A DNA stretch of 64,000 nucleotides from DASRDR01 sp035550795 (GTDB lineage Bacteria; Methylomirabilota; Methylomirabilia; Rokubacteriales; DASRDR01). Position 1 is the first letter of the stretch, and each line of letters begins with the position of its first letter. The translations under genes and the position numbers were made by a program. The notes beneath the pieces were generated by a model. It was given only the letters and a program-made list of their open reading frames with translations. It made no database searches and was not told the DNA's origin. The stretch is taken from positions 12,375 to 76,374 of the forward strand of contig DASZOL010000093.1 in the NCBI GenBank assembly GCA_035550795.1, read 5' to 3'. Positions 1-9,014 of this stretch are shown one piece after another.

Positions 1-141
1 GGGAAGTACTCTGCCACGGCGGCCGGTATTATACCAGGGAGGTCAGGCACCGGCGCCCGGGAACCTTGCCGGACAACCGGTCGTTCCCCTTGGCGAGGTT
101 GTCGCGCGGTCCACGCTCACCTTTGAGGAGGAGACAACGCC

Positions 142-432
142 ATGCGGACCTGGGTCGCCCTCACGCTCGCGCTCCTGGTGGGGCTCGCCGCCGCCGGTCC
201 CACCTGGGCCTTCAGCTGTCCCACGCTGGTCAAGGCGGCGAACGAGTCCATCGCCAAGGCCGAGCCGATGGCCTCGATGGGTGACGACCGCCAGAAGGCT
301 CGCAACGCCGGGATGATCGAGGAAGCCAAGGCGCTCTCCAAGGACGCCGAGGCCTCTCACGCCGCCGGCAAGCATGGCCTCTCCGAGGCGCAGGCGAAAG
401 CCGCGAAGTGGCTCGCCGAGCAGGTGAAGTAG
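142..432 (+). CDS. Small secreted protein of unknown function
   Basis: A 96-residue protein that I do not recognise as a named family. The first 23 residues form a clear Sec signal peptide (MRTW, then a Leu/Ala-rich core ending near TWA), so the product is probably periplasmic. The mature part is short, charged and Ala/Lys-rich (many AKA/EAK runs), predicted helical, with a single Cys just after the signal. The start is supported by a purine-rich GAGGAGGAG about 9 bases upstream. A strong terminator hairpin lies 47 bases after the stop, so it is probably a single-gene transcript. Similar small helical periplasmic proteins are common hypotheticals in soil bacteria. Confidence 0.75.
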   Translation: MRTWVALTLALLVGLAAAGPTWAFSCPTLVKAANESIAKAEPMASMGDDRQKARNAGMIEEAKALSKDAEASHAAGKHGLSEAQAKAAKWLAEQVK

Positions 433-478
433 CGGCCGGCGACGGTCTCGCGGGCCCCTCGGCGCGCCCGCTGACGAC

Positions 479-517
479 ACCGCCCCCGGGTTCTCCCCGG
501 GGGCGGTGCGCGTTTTT
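479..517 (+). terminator. Rho-independent terminator
   Basis: A 12-base perfect inverted repeat (ACCGCCCCCGGG, loop TTCTC with slight ambiguity, CCCGGGGGCGGT) is followed by GCGCG and five T residues at 513-517. It sits downstream of the small secreted protein gene and between convergent genes, so it probably ends that transcript. Confidence 0.8.
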
Positions 518-559
518 CAGGGCCCGGGGCGGGGTCCCCGGGAGGGCGCCGCGCGCATG

Positions 560-1090
560 TCAGCCCGCGTCGACGTCGTGCGGCCGCTTGAGCCCGCCGC
601 CGGGCGGCGCGTTGAGGATCGCCTCGGGAAAGAGCTCCGCCAGCCACTGGACGATGTCGTTCACGGTCATGACGCCGATCGGCAGCCCCTGCGCGTCGAC
701 GAGGGGAATCGTCCGGTAGCTCGCGTTGTGGAGCCGGTTGATCGCGTAGGCGATGAGGGCATCCGGCCCGAGCGCCTCGGGCTCCCGCGTCATGACCTCG
801 CTGAGCGCGGTCGTCCTCGGATCTCGTCCGGGCACCGCCACCCGGCGGAGGAGATCCCGCTCGGTGAAGATCCCGCGCAGCTGGCCCCCCCGGTCGACGA
901 CGACGACCGCGGCCCGGCGCTTCTCCGCCATCTGGAGGATCGCCGCGTGGACCGTGGTGTCGGCCGAGCACTTGATGGGCTCGCTCGGCGCGAGGATCTT
1001 GACGGTGTCGCTCAGAAGGGCGCTCTCGAGCTCCCGGAAATCGGTCTCCAGGGACTCGGAGTAGGCGTCGTGGTACTCCCGGGCTTCCAT
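560..1090 (-). CDS. CBS-domain pair protein
   Basis: A 176-residue protein made of two tandem CBS modules, roughly residues 30-90 and 98-155. Typical CBS features are visible: the first repeat has VVVVDRGGQLRGIFTERDLL and the second has IPLVDAQGLPIGVMTVNDI. CBS pairs (Bateman modules) bind adenosyl ligands such as AMP, ATP or SAM and act as energy or redox sensors, usually in the cytoplasm. No effector domain is fused, so this is a stand-alone module whose partner is not evident. The start follows a GGAGG ribosome site about 8 bases upstream. The short acidic N-terminus (about 30 residues) may be a linker. Confidence 0.88.
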   Translation of the reverse strand: MEAREYHDAYSESLETDFRELESALLSDTVKILAPSEPIKCSADTTVHAAILQMAEKRRAAVVVVDRGGQLRGIFTERDLLRRVAVPGRDPRTTALSEVMTREPEALGPDALIAYAINRLHNASYRTIPLVDAQGLPIGVMTVNDIVQWLAELFPEAILNAPPGGGLKRPHDVDAG

Positions 1091-1220
1091 GGCCTGCTTC
1101 CTCCGCCTGGCCCGGCCATCGGGGTAGCGCCTCAGGGGCCTGGGGCGACTCTATGCCCGGGCTCGGGGGCTGTCAACGCGGCCGCCGGGGCCGGCGCGCC
1201 CGGGCCTTGCGGGAGGGATC

Positions 1221-1604
1221 TCAGCGCCACCAGCCCTGCATCCGACCCGCCATCGGGAGATAGAGGAGGATGGCCACGACGATGAGGAGGGCGATGATCA
1301 GGATGGCGCCGCCGTCGCCCCCCGCCGAGAGCTCCTCGGCCCGCAGGGCCAGCTCGGCGCGCTCCTCCGGAGTCAGGCGCTCCAGCACGAGCACGGCGTC
1401 GGCGGGGGTCAGGCCCTGGGCCACCAGGATCCGCTCCAGGGCGGCCAGCTCCGCGGGGGCGCCGGCGGGCTCCTCCGGGGCGGGCGCCCGGGCCGGCGGG
1501 AGCGGCGCGCCCTCGGCGGGGGCCGGCAAGGTCAGCCAGGCCGCCGCCCAGAGGACCAAGGCGACGGTGAGCCAGCGCGGACACAGCACGCGGGTCCGGA
1601 GCAT
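1221..1604 (-). CDS. PA2779/DUF6627-like small membrane protein
   Basis: A 127-residue protein from the ATG at 1604, preferred over upstream codons because GGGAGG lies 4-9 bases before it. It has an N-terminal signal/anchor helix (LTVALVLWAAAWLTL), a Pro/Ala-rich linker, a short helical segment with LTPADAVLVLERLTPEERAE, then a Gly-rich turn (AGGDGG) and a C-terminal transmembrane helix (ILIIALLIVVAILLYL). This order, two 'LxPxxA/LTPEE' helices then GGDGG and a terminal membrane helix, is what I recall of PA2779 family proteins. Function is unknown. The family assignment rests on pattern memory rather than alignment. Confidence 0.65.
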   Translation of the reverse strand: MLRTRVLCPRWLTVALVLWAAAWLTLPAPAEGAPLPPARAPAPEEPAGAPAELAALERILVAQGLTPADAVLVLERLTPEERAELALRAEELSAGGDGGAILIIALLIVVAILLYLPMAGRMQGWWR

Positions 1605-1751
1605 CGTGTCCTCCCAGGATGCGCGGCGGAACCGTCCGCCCGAGCATCCCGGGCTCCAGTCTCCCACCGGCATCGGTCTCATCTGACACCAATTTCGGGC
1701 GGCACGTCGACCTGGCGCGGACCGCCGGTCCCGGGGTTGATCGGGCGGCCG

Positions 1752-2546
1752 TCAGGCGCAGAGGTAGCCGCCGTCGACCTGGAGGACGTGGCCAGTCACC
1801 ATCGAAGCGGCGGCCGAGGCGAGGAAGACCGCGGCGCCCACCACCTCCCGCGGATGTCCCAGCCGGCCGATCGGCGTCCGGGCCAGGATGAACTCGCTCG
1901 TCGCGCTCGCCCGCGCGTCCGCCGCCCGAACGAGGGGAGTGTCGAAGAGCGAGGGCGCGATCGCGTTGACCCGCACGCCGCGGTCGATCCACTCGAGGGC
2001 CAGGCTCCGGGTGAGCTGCGCGACCCCGCCCTTGGACTGCAGGTACGCCGTCGTGTGCGGGTACGCGATGGACGCGCCGATCGAGGCGATGTTCACGATC
2101 GCGCCGGCGCGCTGGCGCAGCATGTGGCGCCCCACGGCCTGGGCCACGAGGAACGCGCCCTTGAGGTTCACGGCCACGACCCGGTCCCAGGCCTCCTCGG
2201 GGAACGTCTCGGCGGGGTGGCGCGCGGCGGTCCCCGCGCTCTGGACCAGGACGTCGATCCGGCCGAGCCGCTCGATGACCGACGCCGTCAGCGTCTCCAC
2301 GGAGTCGCGCCGGGTCACGTCGACCGGCAGCGCGAGGGGGGGCTCGGCGAGGTCGGTCAGGAGCGCGCCGTAGTCCTGCGCCCCGGCCAGGTCGATGTCG
2401 GCGATGACGACGCGCGCGCCCGCTTGCCCGAGGCCGGCCGCGATCGCGGCGCCGAGCCCGCTCGCCCCGCCGGTGACGACCGCCACCTGGCCATCGAGCC
2501 GGAACAGCCGGTCGACGAAGCCGACCGGCACGAGCCGCTCGGGCAC
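1752..2546 (-). CDS. SDR-family NAD(P)-dependent oxidoreductase
   Basis: A 264-residue classical short-chain dehydrogenase/reductase. The cofactor motif TGGASGLG is near residue 25, the NxAG-like segment is QSAGT, and the catalytic Ser with Tyr-xxx-Lys (AYLQSK) is intact. The C-terminus ends VDGGYLCA, typical of the family. It starts 1 base after the stop of the TRAP large permease gene and runs in the same direction, so it is probably the last gene of that operon and may oxidise the imported solute or an early product. SDR substrate specificity cannot be read from sequence. Confidence 0.9.
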   Translation of the reverse strand: MPERLVPVGFVDRLFRLDGQVAVVTGGASGLGAAIAAGLGQAGARVVIADIDLAGAQDYGALLTDLAEPPLALPVDVTRRDSVETLTASVIERLGRIDVLVQSAGTAARHPAETFPEEAWDRVVAVNLKGAFLVAQAVGRHMLRQRAGAIVNIASIGASIAYPHTTAYLQSKGGVAQLTRSLALEWIDRGVRVNAIAPSLFDTPLVRAADARASATSEFILARTPIGRLGHPREVVGAAVFLASAAASMVTGHVLQVDGGYLCA

Positions 2547-2547
2547 G

Positions 2548-3831
2548 TCACTTCCCCATCACGAGGTTCGGCAGCCACAGGACGGTCATCGGCAGGTAGG
2601 TGACCACGAAGAGCACGACGACCAGCGCCAGCAGGAACGGGCCGAGCTCCCGGGTCAGCTCCTCGACCGACACGCCGACGATCGCGCACACGGTGTAGAG
2701 GATCGTGCCGACGGGCGGCGTCACCGCCCCGATCGTCAGGTTCAGCACGACCACGAGGCCGAAGTGGACTGGATCGACGCCGAGCTTGAAGAAGACCGGC
2801 GCCAGGATCGGCGTCAGGATGATCAGGAGCGCCGTCCCTTCCATCACGCAGCCGAGCACAAGCAGCAGGGCGTTCACCAGGAGGAGAAGGACGTAGACGT
2901 TGTCGGAGACCGCGAAGAGCGCCCGGGCCATCGTTACGGGGACCCGCTCCCACGTGAGCGCCCACATCAGGGCGTTCGCCGCGCCGAGGATCAGCATGAC
3001 CACTGCCGTCGCCGCCAGGGACTCCGCGACGATCGGCCCGAGGTCGCGCGCCGAGATCTCCCGGTAGACGAGCGTGCCGACGATCACCGCGTACACGGCG
3101 GCCACCGCCCCCGCCTCGGTCGGTGTAAAGGCGCCGCCCCGGAGGCCTCCGAGGATCAGCACCGGCAGGAAGAGGGCCCACGCCGCCTGGCGGGCGTGGC
3201 GGACCACCTCGCGCACCGGGGCCCGGTGCGCCCGCTGCCTCCCGTAGCCCCGACGCGTGGAAACGAAGTGGACGGCGATCATGAGCCCGAGGGCCAGGAG
3301 CAGCCCGGGCACGATGCCCCCGATGAACAGGCGGCCCACCGACACGTCGGCGATGAACCCGTAGATCAGGAGGCCGATCCCCGGCGGGATGATCGGGGCG
3401 ATCACGCCGGAGGCCGCCGTCACGGCCGCCGCGAACGGCTTCGAGTACCCCTTCTGCACCATCACCGGCACGAGCGTCTTGGCGTCGATGGCCGCGTCGG
3501 CGTTGCCGGAGCCGGACATCCCCCCGATGAACACGCTGTTGAGCACGTTCACCTGCGCCAGCCCCCCGATCCGGTGCCCGACCAGCGCGTCGGCGAGCCC
3601 GAGGATGCGGTGGCTGATGCCCCCCCGGGTCATCACCGCCCCGGCGAAGATGAAGAACGGCACCGCGAGCAGCGGGAACGACTCCGTCGAGGCCACCATG
3701 CGCTGGACGAGGAACGCCGGCGAGACGCCGGGGACCGACAGGTAGAAGATGGCGCTCGCCAGCCCAAGGGCGAAGGCGATCGGCACGCCGGCGGCGAGCA
3801 GACCGGCCATCGCCGCGAAGACCAGCGGCAT
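2548..3831 (-). CDS. dctM: TRAP transporter large permease (DctM type)
   Basis: A 427-residue polytopic inner-membrane protein of the DctM family, the ion-coupled permease of a tripartite TRAP importer. About a dozen hydrophobic segments span the whole length. Family-typical stretches include PFFIFAG, the IPPGIGLLIYG loop and TPPVGTILYT near the C-terminus. The start at 3831 is chosen because translation begins MPLVFAAMAG, 2 bases after the small permease stop; the longer open frame upstream would be antisense to nothing sensible and overlaps dctQ. It works with the DctQ and DctP genes immediately upstream to take up a carboxylate-like solute. Confidence 0.95.
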   Translation of the reverse strand: MPLVFAAMAGLLAAGVPIAFALGLASAIFYLSVPGVSPAFLVQRMVASTESFPLLAVPFFIFAGAVMTRGGISHRILGLADALVGHRIGGLAQVNVLNSVFIGGMSGSGNADAAIDAKTLVPVMVQKGYSKPFAAAVTAASGVIAPIIPPGIGLLIYGFIADVSVGRLFIGGIVPGLLLALGLMIAVHFVSTRRGYGRQRAHRAPVREVVRHARQAAWALFLPVLILGGLRGGAFTPTEAGAVAAVYAVIVGTLVYREISARDLGPIVAESLAATAVVMLILGAANALMWALTWERVPVTMARALFAVSDNVYVLLLLVNALLLVLGCVMEGTALLIILTPILAPVFFKLGVDPVHFGLVVVLNLTIGAVTPPVGTILYTVCAIVGVSVEELTRELGPFLLALVVVLFVVTYLPMTVLWLPNLVMGK

Positions 3832-3833
3832 CG

Positions 3834-4385
3834 TCACGGCTTCGCCGCCTCGGCACCGAGCCCGCCGGCCGGGGCGCCGCGGAGCCGGGCGAGGTGCTTG
3901 GCCGCGATGGGCCACAGGCGGACGAGCATCAGGGCCGCCCCCACCGGAATTGCGAGGTAGACCCAGGTGTACGGCCACTGGAGCACGGGCGTCCGCTTGA
4001 AGTGGCCGCTCAGCATGAGCTTGATCCCGTACACCCCGATGAGCCCGGCGAAGGCCGCCATGAGCACGGCCACGGCAAGCCCGACCGCCGCACGGCCGCG
4101 GGGCGGGAAGCGGGCGACGATGAACTCGATGCCGATGTGAAGCCGCTGGCGGACGCCGGCAGCCGCGCCGACGAAGACCGCCCACGTGAAGCAGAGCGTG
4201 GCCAGCTCATCGGCGCCGGGGATCGGGTCGTTGAAGACGTAGCGGAAGACGACGTTGACGAAGACGATCGCCGTCATGGCGACGAAGGCGCCACCGCCGA
4301 TGAGCTCCTCCACGCGGTCGAAGATGCGGCGCCCGGCGCTGGGGCGGGCCGGCCCCCGCGCCGCGTCCCTGCCGGGCCCCGTCAT
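3834..4385 (-). CDS. dctQ: TRAP transporter small permease (DctQ type)
   Basis: A 183-residue inner-membrane protein with four hydrophobic helices, matching DctQ. Recognisable family features are VVFRYVFNDPIPGADELATL and the LHIGIEFIVARFP segment. It forms a membrane complex with the large permease; the gene ends 2 bases before dctM and starts 7 bases after dctP, so translation is probably coupled. The N-terminal 18 residues are Arg/Pro-rich and may be an over-extension, since an alternative internal start cannot be excluded. Confidence 0.92.
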   Translation of the reverse strand: MTGPGRDAARGPARPSAGRRIFDRVEELIGGGAFVAMTAIVFVNVVFRYVFNDPIPGADELATLCFTWAVFVGAAAGVRQRLHIGIEFIVARFPPRGRAAVGLAVAVLMAAFAGLIGVYGIKLMLSGHFKRTPVLQWPYTWVYLAIPVGAALMLVRLWPIAAKHLARLRGAPAGGLGAEAAKP

Positions 4386-4392
4386 CCGGCCG

Positions 4393-5376
4393 TTACTTCA
4401 GGACCTCGCGCACCCGGTCGTAGAGGTTGGGCGTCCACTTCGGGAAGGCGGCATAGGTGGCGGTCGTGGCGCGCCGGTATGCCTCGGCGTCGGCTTGCAC
4501 GAACGTGACCCCGGCCTTCGACAGGATCTGCCTGTACTCATCCTCCTTCTGGAGCGTGATCGGCGCAACCCATCGGCCGCCCTCCTCCGCCTCTTCCTGG
4601 AGGATCTGCTGGATGTCCTTCGGCAGCGACTGGAAGTAGCCCTCGCCGATGCCGACGCCGGTCACGGCCTTGAAGTGGCCGGTCAGCGTGACGACCTTCT
4701 TCACCTCGTAGAGCTTGGAGCCGTACAGGGTCGACAGGGGCGCCTCGGCGGCGTCCACGACGCCCTGGGAGAGTCCCGAGTAGACCTCCGACCACTGGAG
4801 CGGGGTGGGGACGGCCCCCATCGCCTTGAAGGTCTCGACCCACATGGGGTTCGGCGGCACGCGGACCTTCCGCCCCTTGATGTCGGCCGGGCTCGGGTAC
4901 CCCTTGTCGCTGATGACGTGGCGGGAGCCGAAGTAGTACCCCCAGGACAGGATGCGGAGGTTTCCGCGGGTGCGGATGTTGTCGTTCACCTTCTGCACGA
5001 GCGGCGAGGCGATGATCTTCTTGGCCTGGTCCCAGCTGTCGTAGAGGAACGGCCCCCCCAGGATGGCGATGTCGGTGTCGCCGAGCTCCGAGGCGTAGCC
5101 GGGGTCGATGTGGACCATGACCGGCGCGCCCATCCGGGCCTGCTCGTACGTGTCCTTGTTCGAACCGAGCTGGGAGTTCGGGTACACCTGGATCTCCACC
5201 CGTCCCTTGGTGCGCTCCTTCACGCGCTGCCCCATCCGCTCGAAGGCCTGGTGGATGGCCTCGCTGGGCGCGATCACGTGACCGAGCTTGATGACGTAAT
5301 CGGCGGCCGCCAGAGGGCCGGCGCCGAGGCACAGGACCGCGGCCGTCAGGAGAAGGGCCAGTCCGGGTCGCCTCAT
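4393..5376 (-). CDS. dctP: TRAP transporter solute-binding protein (DctP type)
   Basis: A 327-residue periplasmic binding protein with a clean signal peptide (Leu/Ala-rich core ending LAAA before DYVIKLGHV). Family hallmarks include the early IKLGHV strand, the GQRVKERTKGRVEIQVYPNSQLG segment in part, and KGRKVRVPPNPM, containing the Arg that normally pairs with a substrate carboxylate. The start is supported by GGAGG at 5386-5390. It is the first gene of a dctP-dctQ-dctM-SDR unit. The ligand is probably an organic acid, which is family knowledge; the exact compound is not visible. Confidence 0.94.
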   Translation of the reverse strand: MRRPGLALLLTAAVLCLGAGPLAAADYVIKLGHVIAPSEAIHQAFERMGQRVKERTKGRVEIQVYPNSQLGSNKDTYEQARMGAPVMVHIDPGYASELGDTDIAILGGPFLYDSWDQAKKIIASPLVQKVNDNIRTRGNLRILSWGYYFGSRHVISDKGYPSPADIKGRKVRVPPNPMWVETFKAMGAVPTPLQWSEVYSGLSQGVVDAAEAPLSTLYGSKLYEVKKVVTLTGHFKAVTGVGIGEGYFQSLPKDIQQILQEEAEEGGRWVAPITLQKEDEYRQILSKAGVTFVQADAEAYRRATTATYAAFPKWTPNLYDRVREVLK

Positions 5377-5574
5377 GGGTGCAATCCTCCGCTCGATGAG
5401 GGATGTCGGCCCCGCGCCGGGGGCTCGAAGCGAGATTGTCGGGCGCCGCGCGCGCCGGTTCACGAGCAGGGCGACCGTAGCGCGCGGTCTGGAGCCTGTC
5501 AACCCCGGACCGGCGCCAGATCGCGCCCGGCGGCGCCGCATCGTCGCGCCAGCACCTTGACGCCGCGGTGCTCC

Positions 5575-6334
5575 ATGGTCATCGCCGAGCTGCTTGGGAT
5601 CCCCTCGCCGACCAGCGTCGCTTCGCCGGGTGGTCCGCCGACCTCGTGGCGTTCGTGGGCACGGGCCGCATGGAGCCCGGCCGCGCGGCCCGGGCCGAGC
5701 GGAGCATGGCCGAGTTCCAGGCGTACCTGGCGCGGCTGATCGCGCGTCGCCGCCGAGAGCCCCGGCGCCGACCTCGTCAGCCTGCTGATCGCCCCGGCGA
5801 CGGACGCGCTCGATCCCGACGAGCTCGTCGGCGCCTGCGTCACCCTCCTGTTCGCCGGCCACGAGACGACGGCGAACCTGATCGGGAACGGGCTGCTCGC
5901 CCTCCTCGAGCACCCCCGCCCTCGAGGGCCTCCGAAGCGCCGCCGAGGCGTGGGGCGCCGCCGTCGAGGAGCTCCTCCGCTTCCAGCCCGGTGCAGCGCA
6001 ACCGCCGTCGCGCCCGGCGCGAGACGGAGCTGGGCGGGCGGCGGATCCGGGCCGGCGACCGCGTGCCCGCGTTCCTCGGCTCCGCCAACCGGGACGAGGC
6101 GGTCTTCGAGCGGCCCGACGAGCTCGAGCTCGGCGGGGGCCGGGCAAGCACCTCGCCTTCGGGCACGGGATCCACGACTGCATCGGGGCGGCGCTCTCGC
6201 GCCTCGAGGCACCGCTGGCGCTGGCCGCGGTCCTCGATCGGTTTCCGGGGATCCGCCTGGAGCCGGGCGCGCCGCGCGCATGGAAGCCGAACATCACCTT
6301 CCGCGGGCTCGCGCAGCTCGTCGTGCGGGTCTGA
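5575..6334 (+). pseudogene. Decayed cytochrome P450
   Basis: Pieces of one bacterial P450 lie in order but in alternating reading frames. They run VIAELLGIP (from 5575), RRFAGWSADLVAF..., the I-helix oxygen-activation motif FAGHETT (5851-5871), the K-helix ExxR region VEELLRFQP (from 5963), the GGRRIRAGDRVPAFLGSANRD meander region, and the haem-Cys loop FGHGIHDCIG (6158-6187), ending VVRV-stop at 6332-6334. At least five frame switches are needed, and the N-terminal third of a roughly 400-residue protein is missing. Neighbouring genes are intact, so decay is more likely than general sequencing error, though error cannot be ruled out. Confidence 0.85.
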
Positions 6335-6425
6335 GCGCCGGGTCAGGCGCCACCCGCGGGAGGCGCGAGACCGCGGCGCTGACCGGGGAGCCGGCGCGCG
6401 CACAAGGATCGGAGGCCGCGCGGCG

Positions 6426-8639
6426 TCACGGGATCCCCTCGCCGGTCAGCTCGATCGGCGTCGGGTCCTGGACCGGGCTCCAGGGACGGATCAGGAGCTC
6501 GGCGCTCTTCGCCCCTGCCGCCGTCGGCCTGAAGCGCACCTGCACGGTGCACGCCTTCCCGGGCCCCAGCGTCCTGGTCGAGCACGTGTCGGCCAGCATT
6601 CCGAACTGCGTGGGGTTGGCGCCGCCGAGCATGACCTTCTTCAGCTTCAGCGTGCCCGGCCCATCGTTCCGGACCGTGATCGTTCGGGCGCCGGACGACG
6701 CCCCCACCGGGCGCGCCGGGAAGGCGACGGCCTCCGGTGAGGCGCTCGGGACGGCCGGAAGGCCCACCGGCAGCGTGACTTGTCTGGAGGCGGTGAGCCC
6801 GCTCGCGTCCGTGGCGCTGAGGACGATCTCGTACTTGTAGGTCCCTGCCCCATGGTCCTCCACGACGAAGGTGCCCTCCTCGCCGGTCGCGCCCACGAAG
6901 GTGTGGAGATGCGCATCGTGGCGCAGCAGCACCTGCCAGGCCAACATCACCGCGTGATTGTCGACGTCGGTGGCGGTCCCCTTGTAGCTCACCGTCTGTC
7001 CGGCGACGACGGTGGCCCCGTTGGCGGGGCTCAGGATGGTGGGAACTGGGGGCTTGCTGTTCAGGGTCACCCGGACAGTCCTCGAGCTGCTCATGCCCGT
7101 GTTCGGCCCGGTGATCACGGTGGCCGTGAGGGTGGCCGTGAAGGTCGTCACGTCCGGGGTCACGTACACGTGGCGCGGGTTCGCCAGCGTCGAGGTCGGC
7201 GAGCCATCGCCGAAGTCCCACGAGTAGGAGAGCTTGCCCCCGGCCGTGTCCTTCGAGCCCTTGCTCGAAAACGTCACCGTCAGCGGGGAGTACCCTCTTC
7301 GAGGCTTGGCGGAGGCCACCGCATTCGGTCCGGTGGCGATCCGGCGAACCTGCCCGGTGACGATGTTCACGTAGTAGAGGAGGCCGTCGGGCCCGAGCTC
7401 GAGGTGGACGATGCCCTTGACGCCCGTCGCGAACTCCTCGATCGCCTGGACGCTCCGGTCCGGGGCCAGGATAAGCCGGCGGATCCATCCGTGGTTGTAG
7501 TCGGCAAAGAAGTAGTTGTTCCGGTACTGCGGGGGATACACGGTGCCCGTGTAGAAGGGCCCGCCGATCACGGTGACGCCTTCGGACCGGGGATACGGGT
7601 GAAGCGGCGGGACGACGTCACCGGCGTCCAGGTCCTGGCACTCCTGGAAGTCCTGGTAGTCAGGGTGCGGCGCATCTCCTTCGTAGCAGGGCCAGCCGAA
7701 GTTGGCGCCACGGCCGCGGTTGATCTCCTCGAAGGTGAACCATCCGACGTCCGCGATGTACGGCTCCCCGTCCGGGTCCAGGGTGAAGCGGAACGGGTTC
7801 CGCAAGCCGAAGGCGTACACGCGCGACCGGATCGAGTTGGTCCCGTCGTCGAACGGATTATCCCCGGGAGCGCGCCCGTTCGCATTGATCCGGAGCAGCT
7901 TTCCGGCATAGCTGTCGAGCCGCTGGGCCCGCAGTGCGTCGGCGTCCGCGAAGTCAAACTCGGCGCCATCCCCGATGCTGACGAACAGCTTGCGGTCCGG
8001 CCCGAACCGGAGCATGCCGATCGAGTGGCCAGAAGAATCGGAGGGAATGCAGTCCGATCCGGCCGGGCGGTTGTTGCACGACCCTCCGCCGATGGAGCCG
8101 AGCAGCACGACCTCGCTGCCGGGGAGGGCGACGTCAGGATTGTCGGGATCGGCGGTGACCCGGGTGAGCCGGGCGGTCTTGGGCCCCGAATCGAACGGGT
8201 CGCCCCCGTTCTGAAAGGTGTAGAGGAGGTAGACGTACCCGTTCGTGGCGAAGTTCGGATGGAGCGCGATTCCGAGCAGGCCGCGATCGCTGAACTGATT
8301 GACCCGTCCCTGGATGTCGACGAACGGCGCCGGCAGGAGCTGGCCCTGCTGGCCGTTTTGCCCGGGCTTGAAGATCCGCACGACCCCGGCCTTTTCCCAG
8401 ATGAACAGGCGCCCGTCGGGCGCGAACGCGACCCCCACGGGGGCGAAGGTGTCCAGCTGGACCACCAGCTCCGAGAAGAAGGTGTCGTCGCTGAACGTCT
8501 CGGCCTCGGCGTCCTGTGCCGCAATGCCGCCGAGTCCGAGAGGCAAGAGGAGAAGAGTGCAGAGTACCGTCCGTCGCCCGGCCCACTGGAAGCGCCATCG
8601 TGTGGACTTTCGACGCACCGAGCAATTCAGCACTATCAA
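6426..8639 (-). CDS. Secreted PQQ-type sugar dehydrogenase with PKD and ASH-like domains
   Basis: A 737-residue exported protein. After a basic N-terminus and signal peptide (VLCTLLLLPLGLGG, cleavage near AEA) comes a glucose/sorbosone dehydrogenase-type beta-propeller, about residues 50-430, with GVAFAPDGRLFIWEK, DRGLLGIALHPNF and YAFGLRNPFRF. A PKD domain follows (SYSWDFGDGSPTST, about 455-520), then an Ig-like segment and a C-terminal ASH/choice-of-anchor-like domain (VRNDGPGTLKLKKV, about 640-737). GSDH propellers usually oxidise aldoses with PQQ; many multidomain homologues are uncharacterised. The extra domains suggest surface or matrix attachment. The exact start is uncertain by a few codons. 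Confidence 0.88.
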   Translation of the reverse strand: MIVLNCSVRRKSTRWRFQWAGRRTVLCTLLLLPLGLGGIAAQDAEAETFSDDTFFSELVVQLDTFAPVGVAFAPDGRLFIWEKAGVVRIFKPGQNGQQGQLLPAPFVDIQGRVNQFSDRGLLGIALHPNFATNGYVYLLYTFQNGGDPFDSGPKTARLTRVTADPDNPDVALPGSEVVLLGSIGGGSCNNRPAGSDCIPSDSSGHSIGMLRFGPDRKLFVSIGDGAEFDFADADALRAQRLDSYAGKLLRINANGRAPGDNPFDDGTNSIRSRVYAFGLRNPFRFTLDPDGEPYIADVGWFTFEEINRGRGANFGWPCYEGDAPHPDYQDFQECQDLDAGDVVPPLHPYPRSEGVTVIGGPFYTGTVYPPQYRNNYFFADYNHGWIRRLILAPDRSVQAIEEFATGVKGIVHLELGPDGLLYYVNIVTGQVRRIATGPNAVASAKPRRGYSPLTVTFSSKGSKDTAGGKLSYSWDFGDGSPTSTLANPRHVYVTPDVTTFTATLTATVITGPNTGMSSSRTVRVTLNSKPPVPTILSPANGATVVAGQTVSYKGTATDVDNHAVMLAWQVLLRHDAHLHTFVGATGEEGTFVVEDHGAGTYKYEIVLSATDASGLTASRQVTLPVGLPAVPSASPEAVAFPARPVGASSGARTITVRNDGPGTLKLKKVMLGGANPTQFGMLADTCSTRTLGPGKACTVQVRFRPTAAGAKSAELLIRPWSPVQDPTPIELTGEGIP

Positions 8640-9014
8640 GCAATCCTCGCGCCGCAGAATGGAGCGTGGAAGAAATCCTCATCACTCCAAGTCCGTGGTG
8701 GGATAGGTACATTCAACCAAAGCCTTGCTGGATCTCTATGAAATCTGAGGGCCGCCGGCCAGAACTCGCTCCGCGCACGCTCGCCGCGTTGTCAGGCCAC
8801 GATGAAGAAACTACGCGGCAGCTATTCCCGAGTGCGCCGACTTTGCGATGGATCGGGGACGGTCGGGAAAAAGTCCTCTGTCCGCGCGCGGAGCGTCGGT
8901 CCGGTTGAGACACCGCGCGATCCACCCGTCCGCCTCGTCGATTCGAGGCGCGACCCGCCCCCCGGCCAATCGCCGCAACGGAGCGGCTGCGCCGTCGCGC
9001 GCCCGCCGCGACGG
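8640..9014 (-). other. Non-coding gap upstream of the sugar dehydrogenase
   Basis: About 375 bases between the start of the secreted dehydrogenase and the end of a glycosyltransferase gene. It is less GC-rich than its surroundings and probably holds the dehydrogenase promoter, but I see no convincing -35/-10 pair and no credible gene. Confidence 0.5.

Noticed and set aside
28..33. TATAAT on the minus strand near the left edge
   Set aside because: Perfect -10 hexamer but no -35 at a suitable distance and no gene visible to the left.
4393..6297. A 634-residue minus-strand protein extending the TRAP binding protein
   Set aside because: The signal peptide and GGAGG ribosome site place the true start at 5376; the upstream part is antisense to the P450 remnant.
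6780..8741. A 653-codon plus-strand open frame
   Set aside because: Antisense to the secreted sugar dehydrogenase; no signal or domain.
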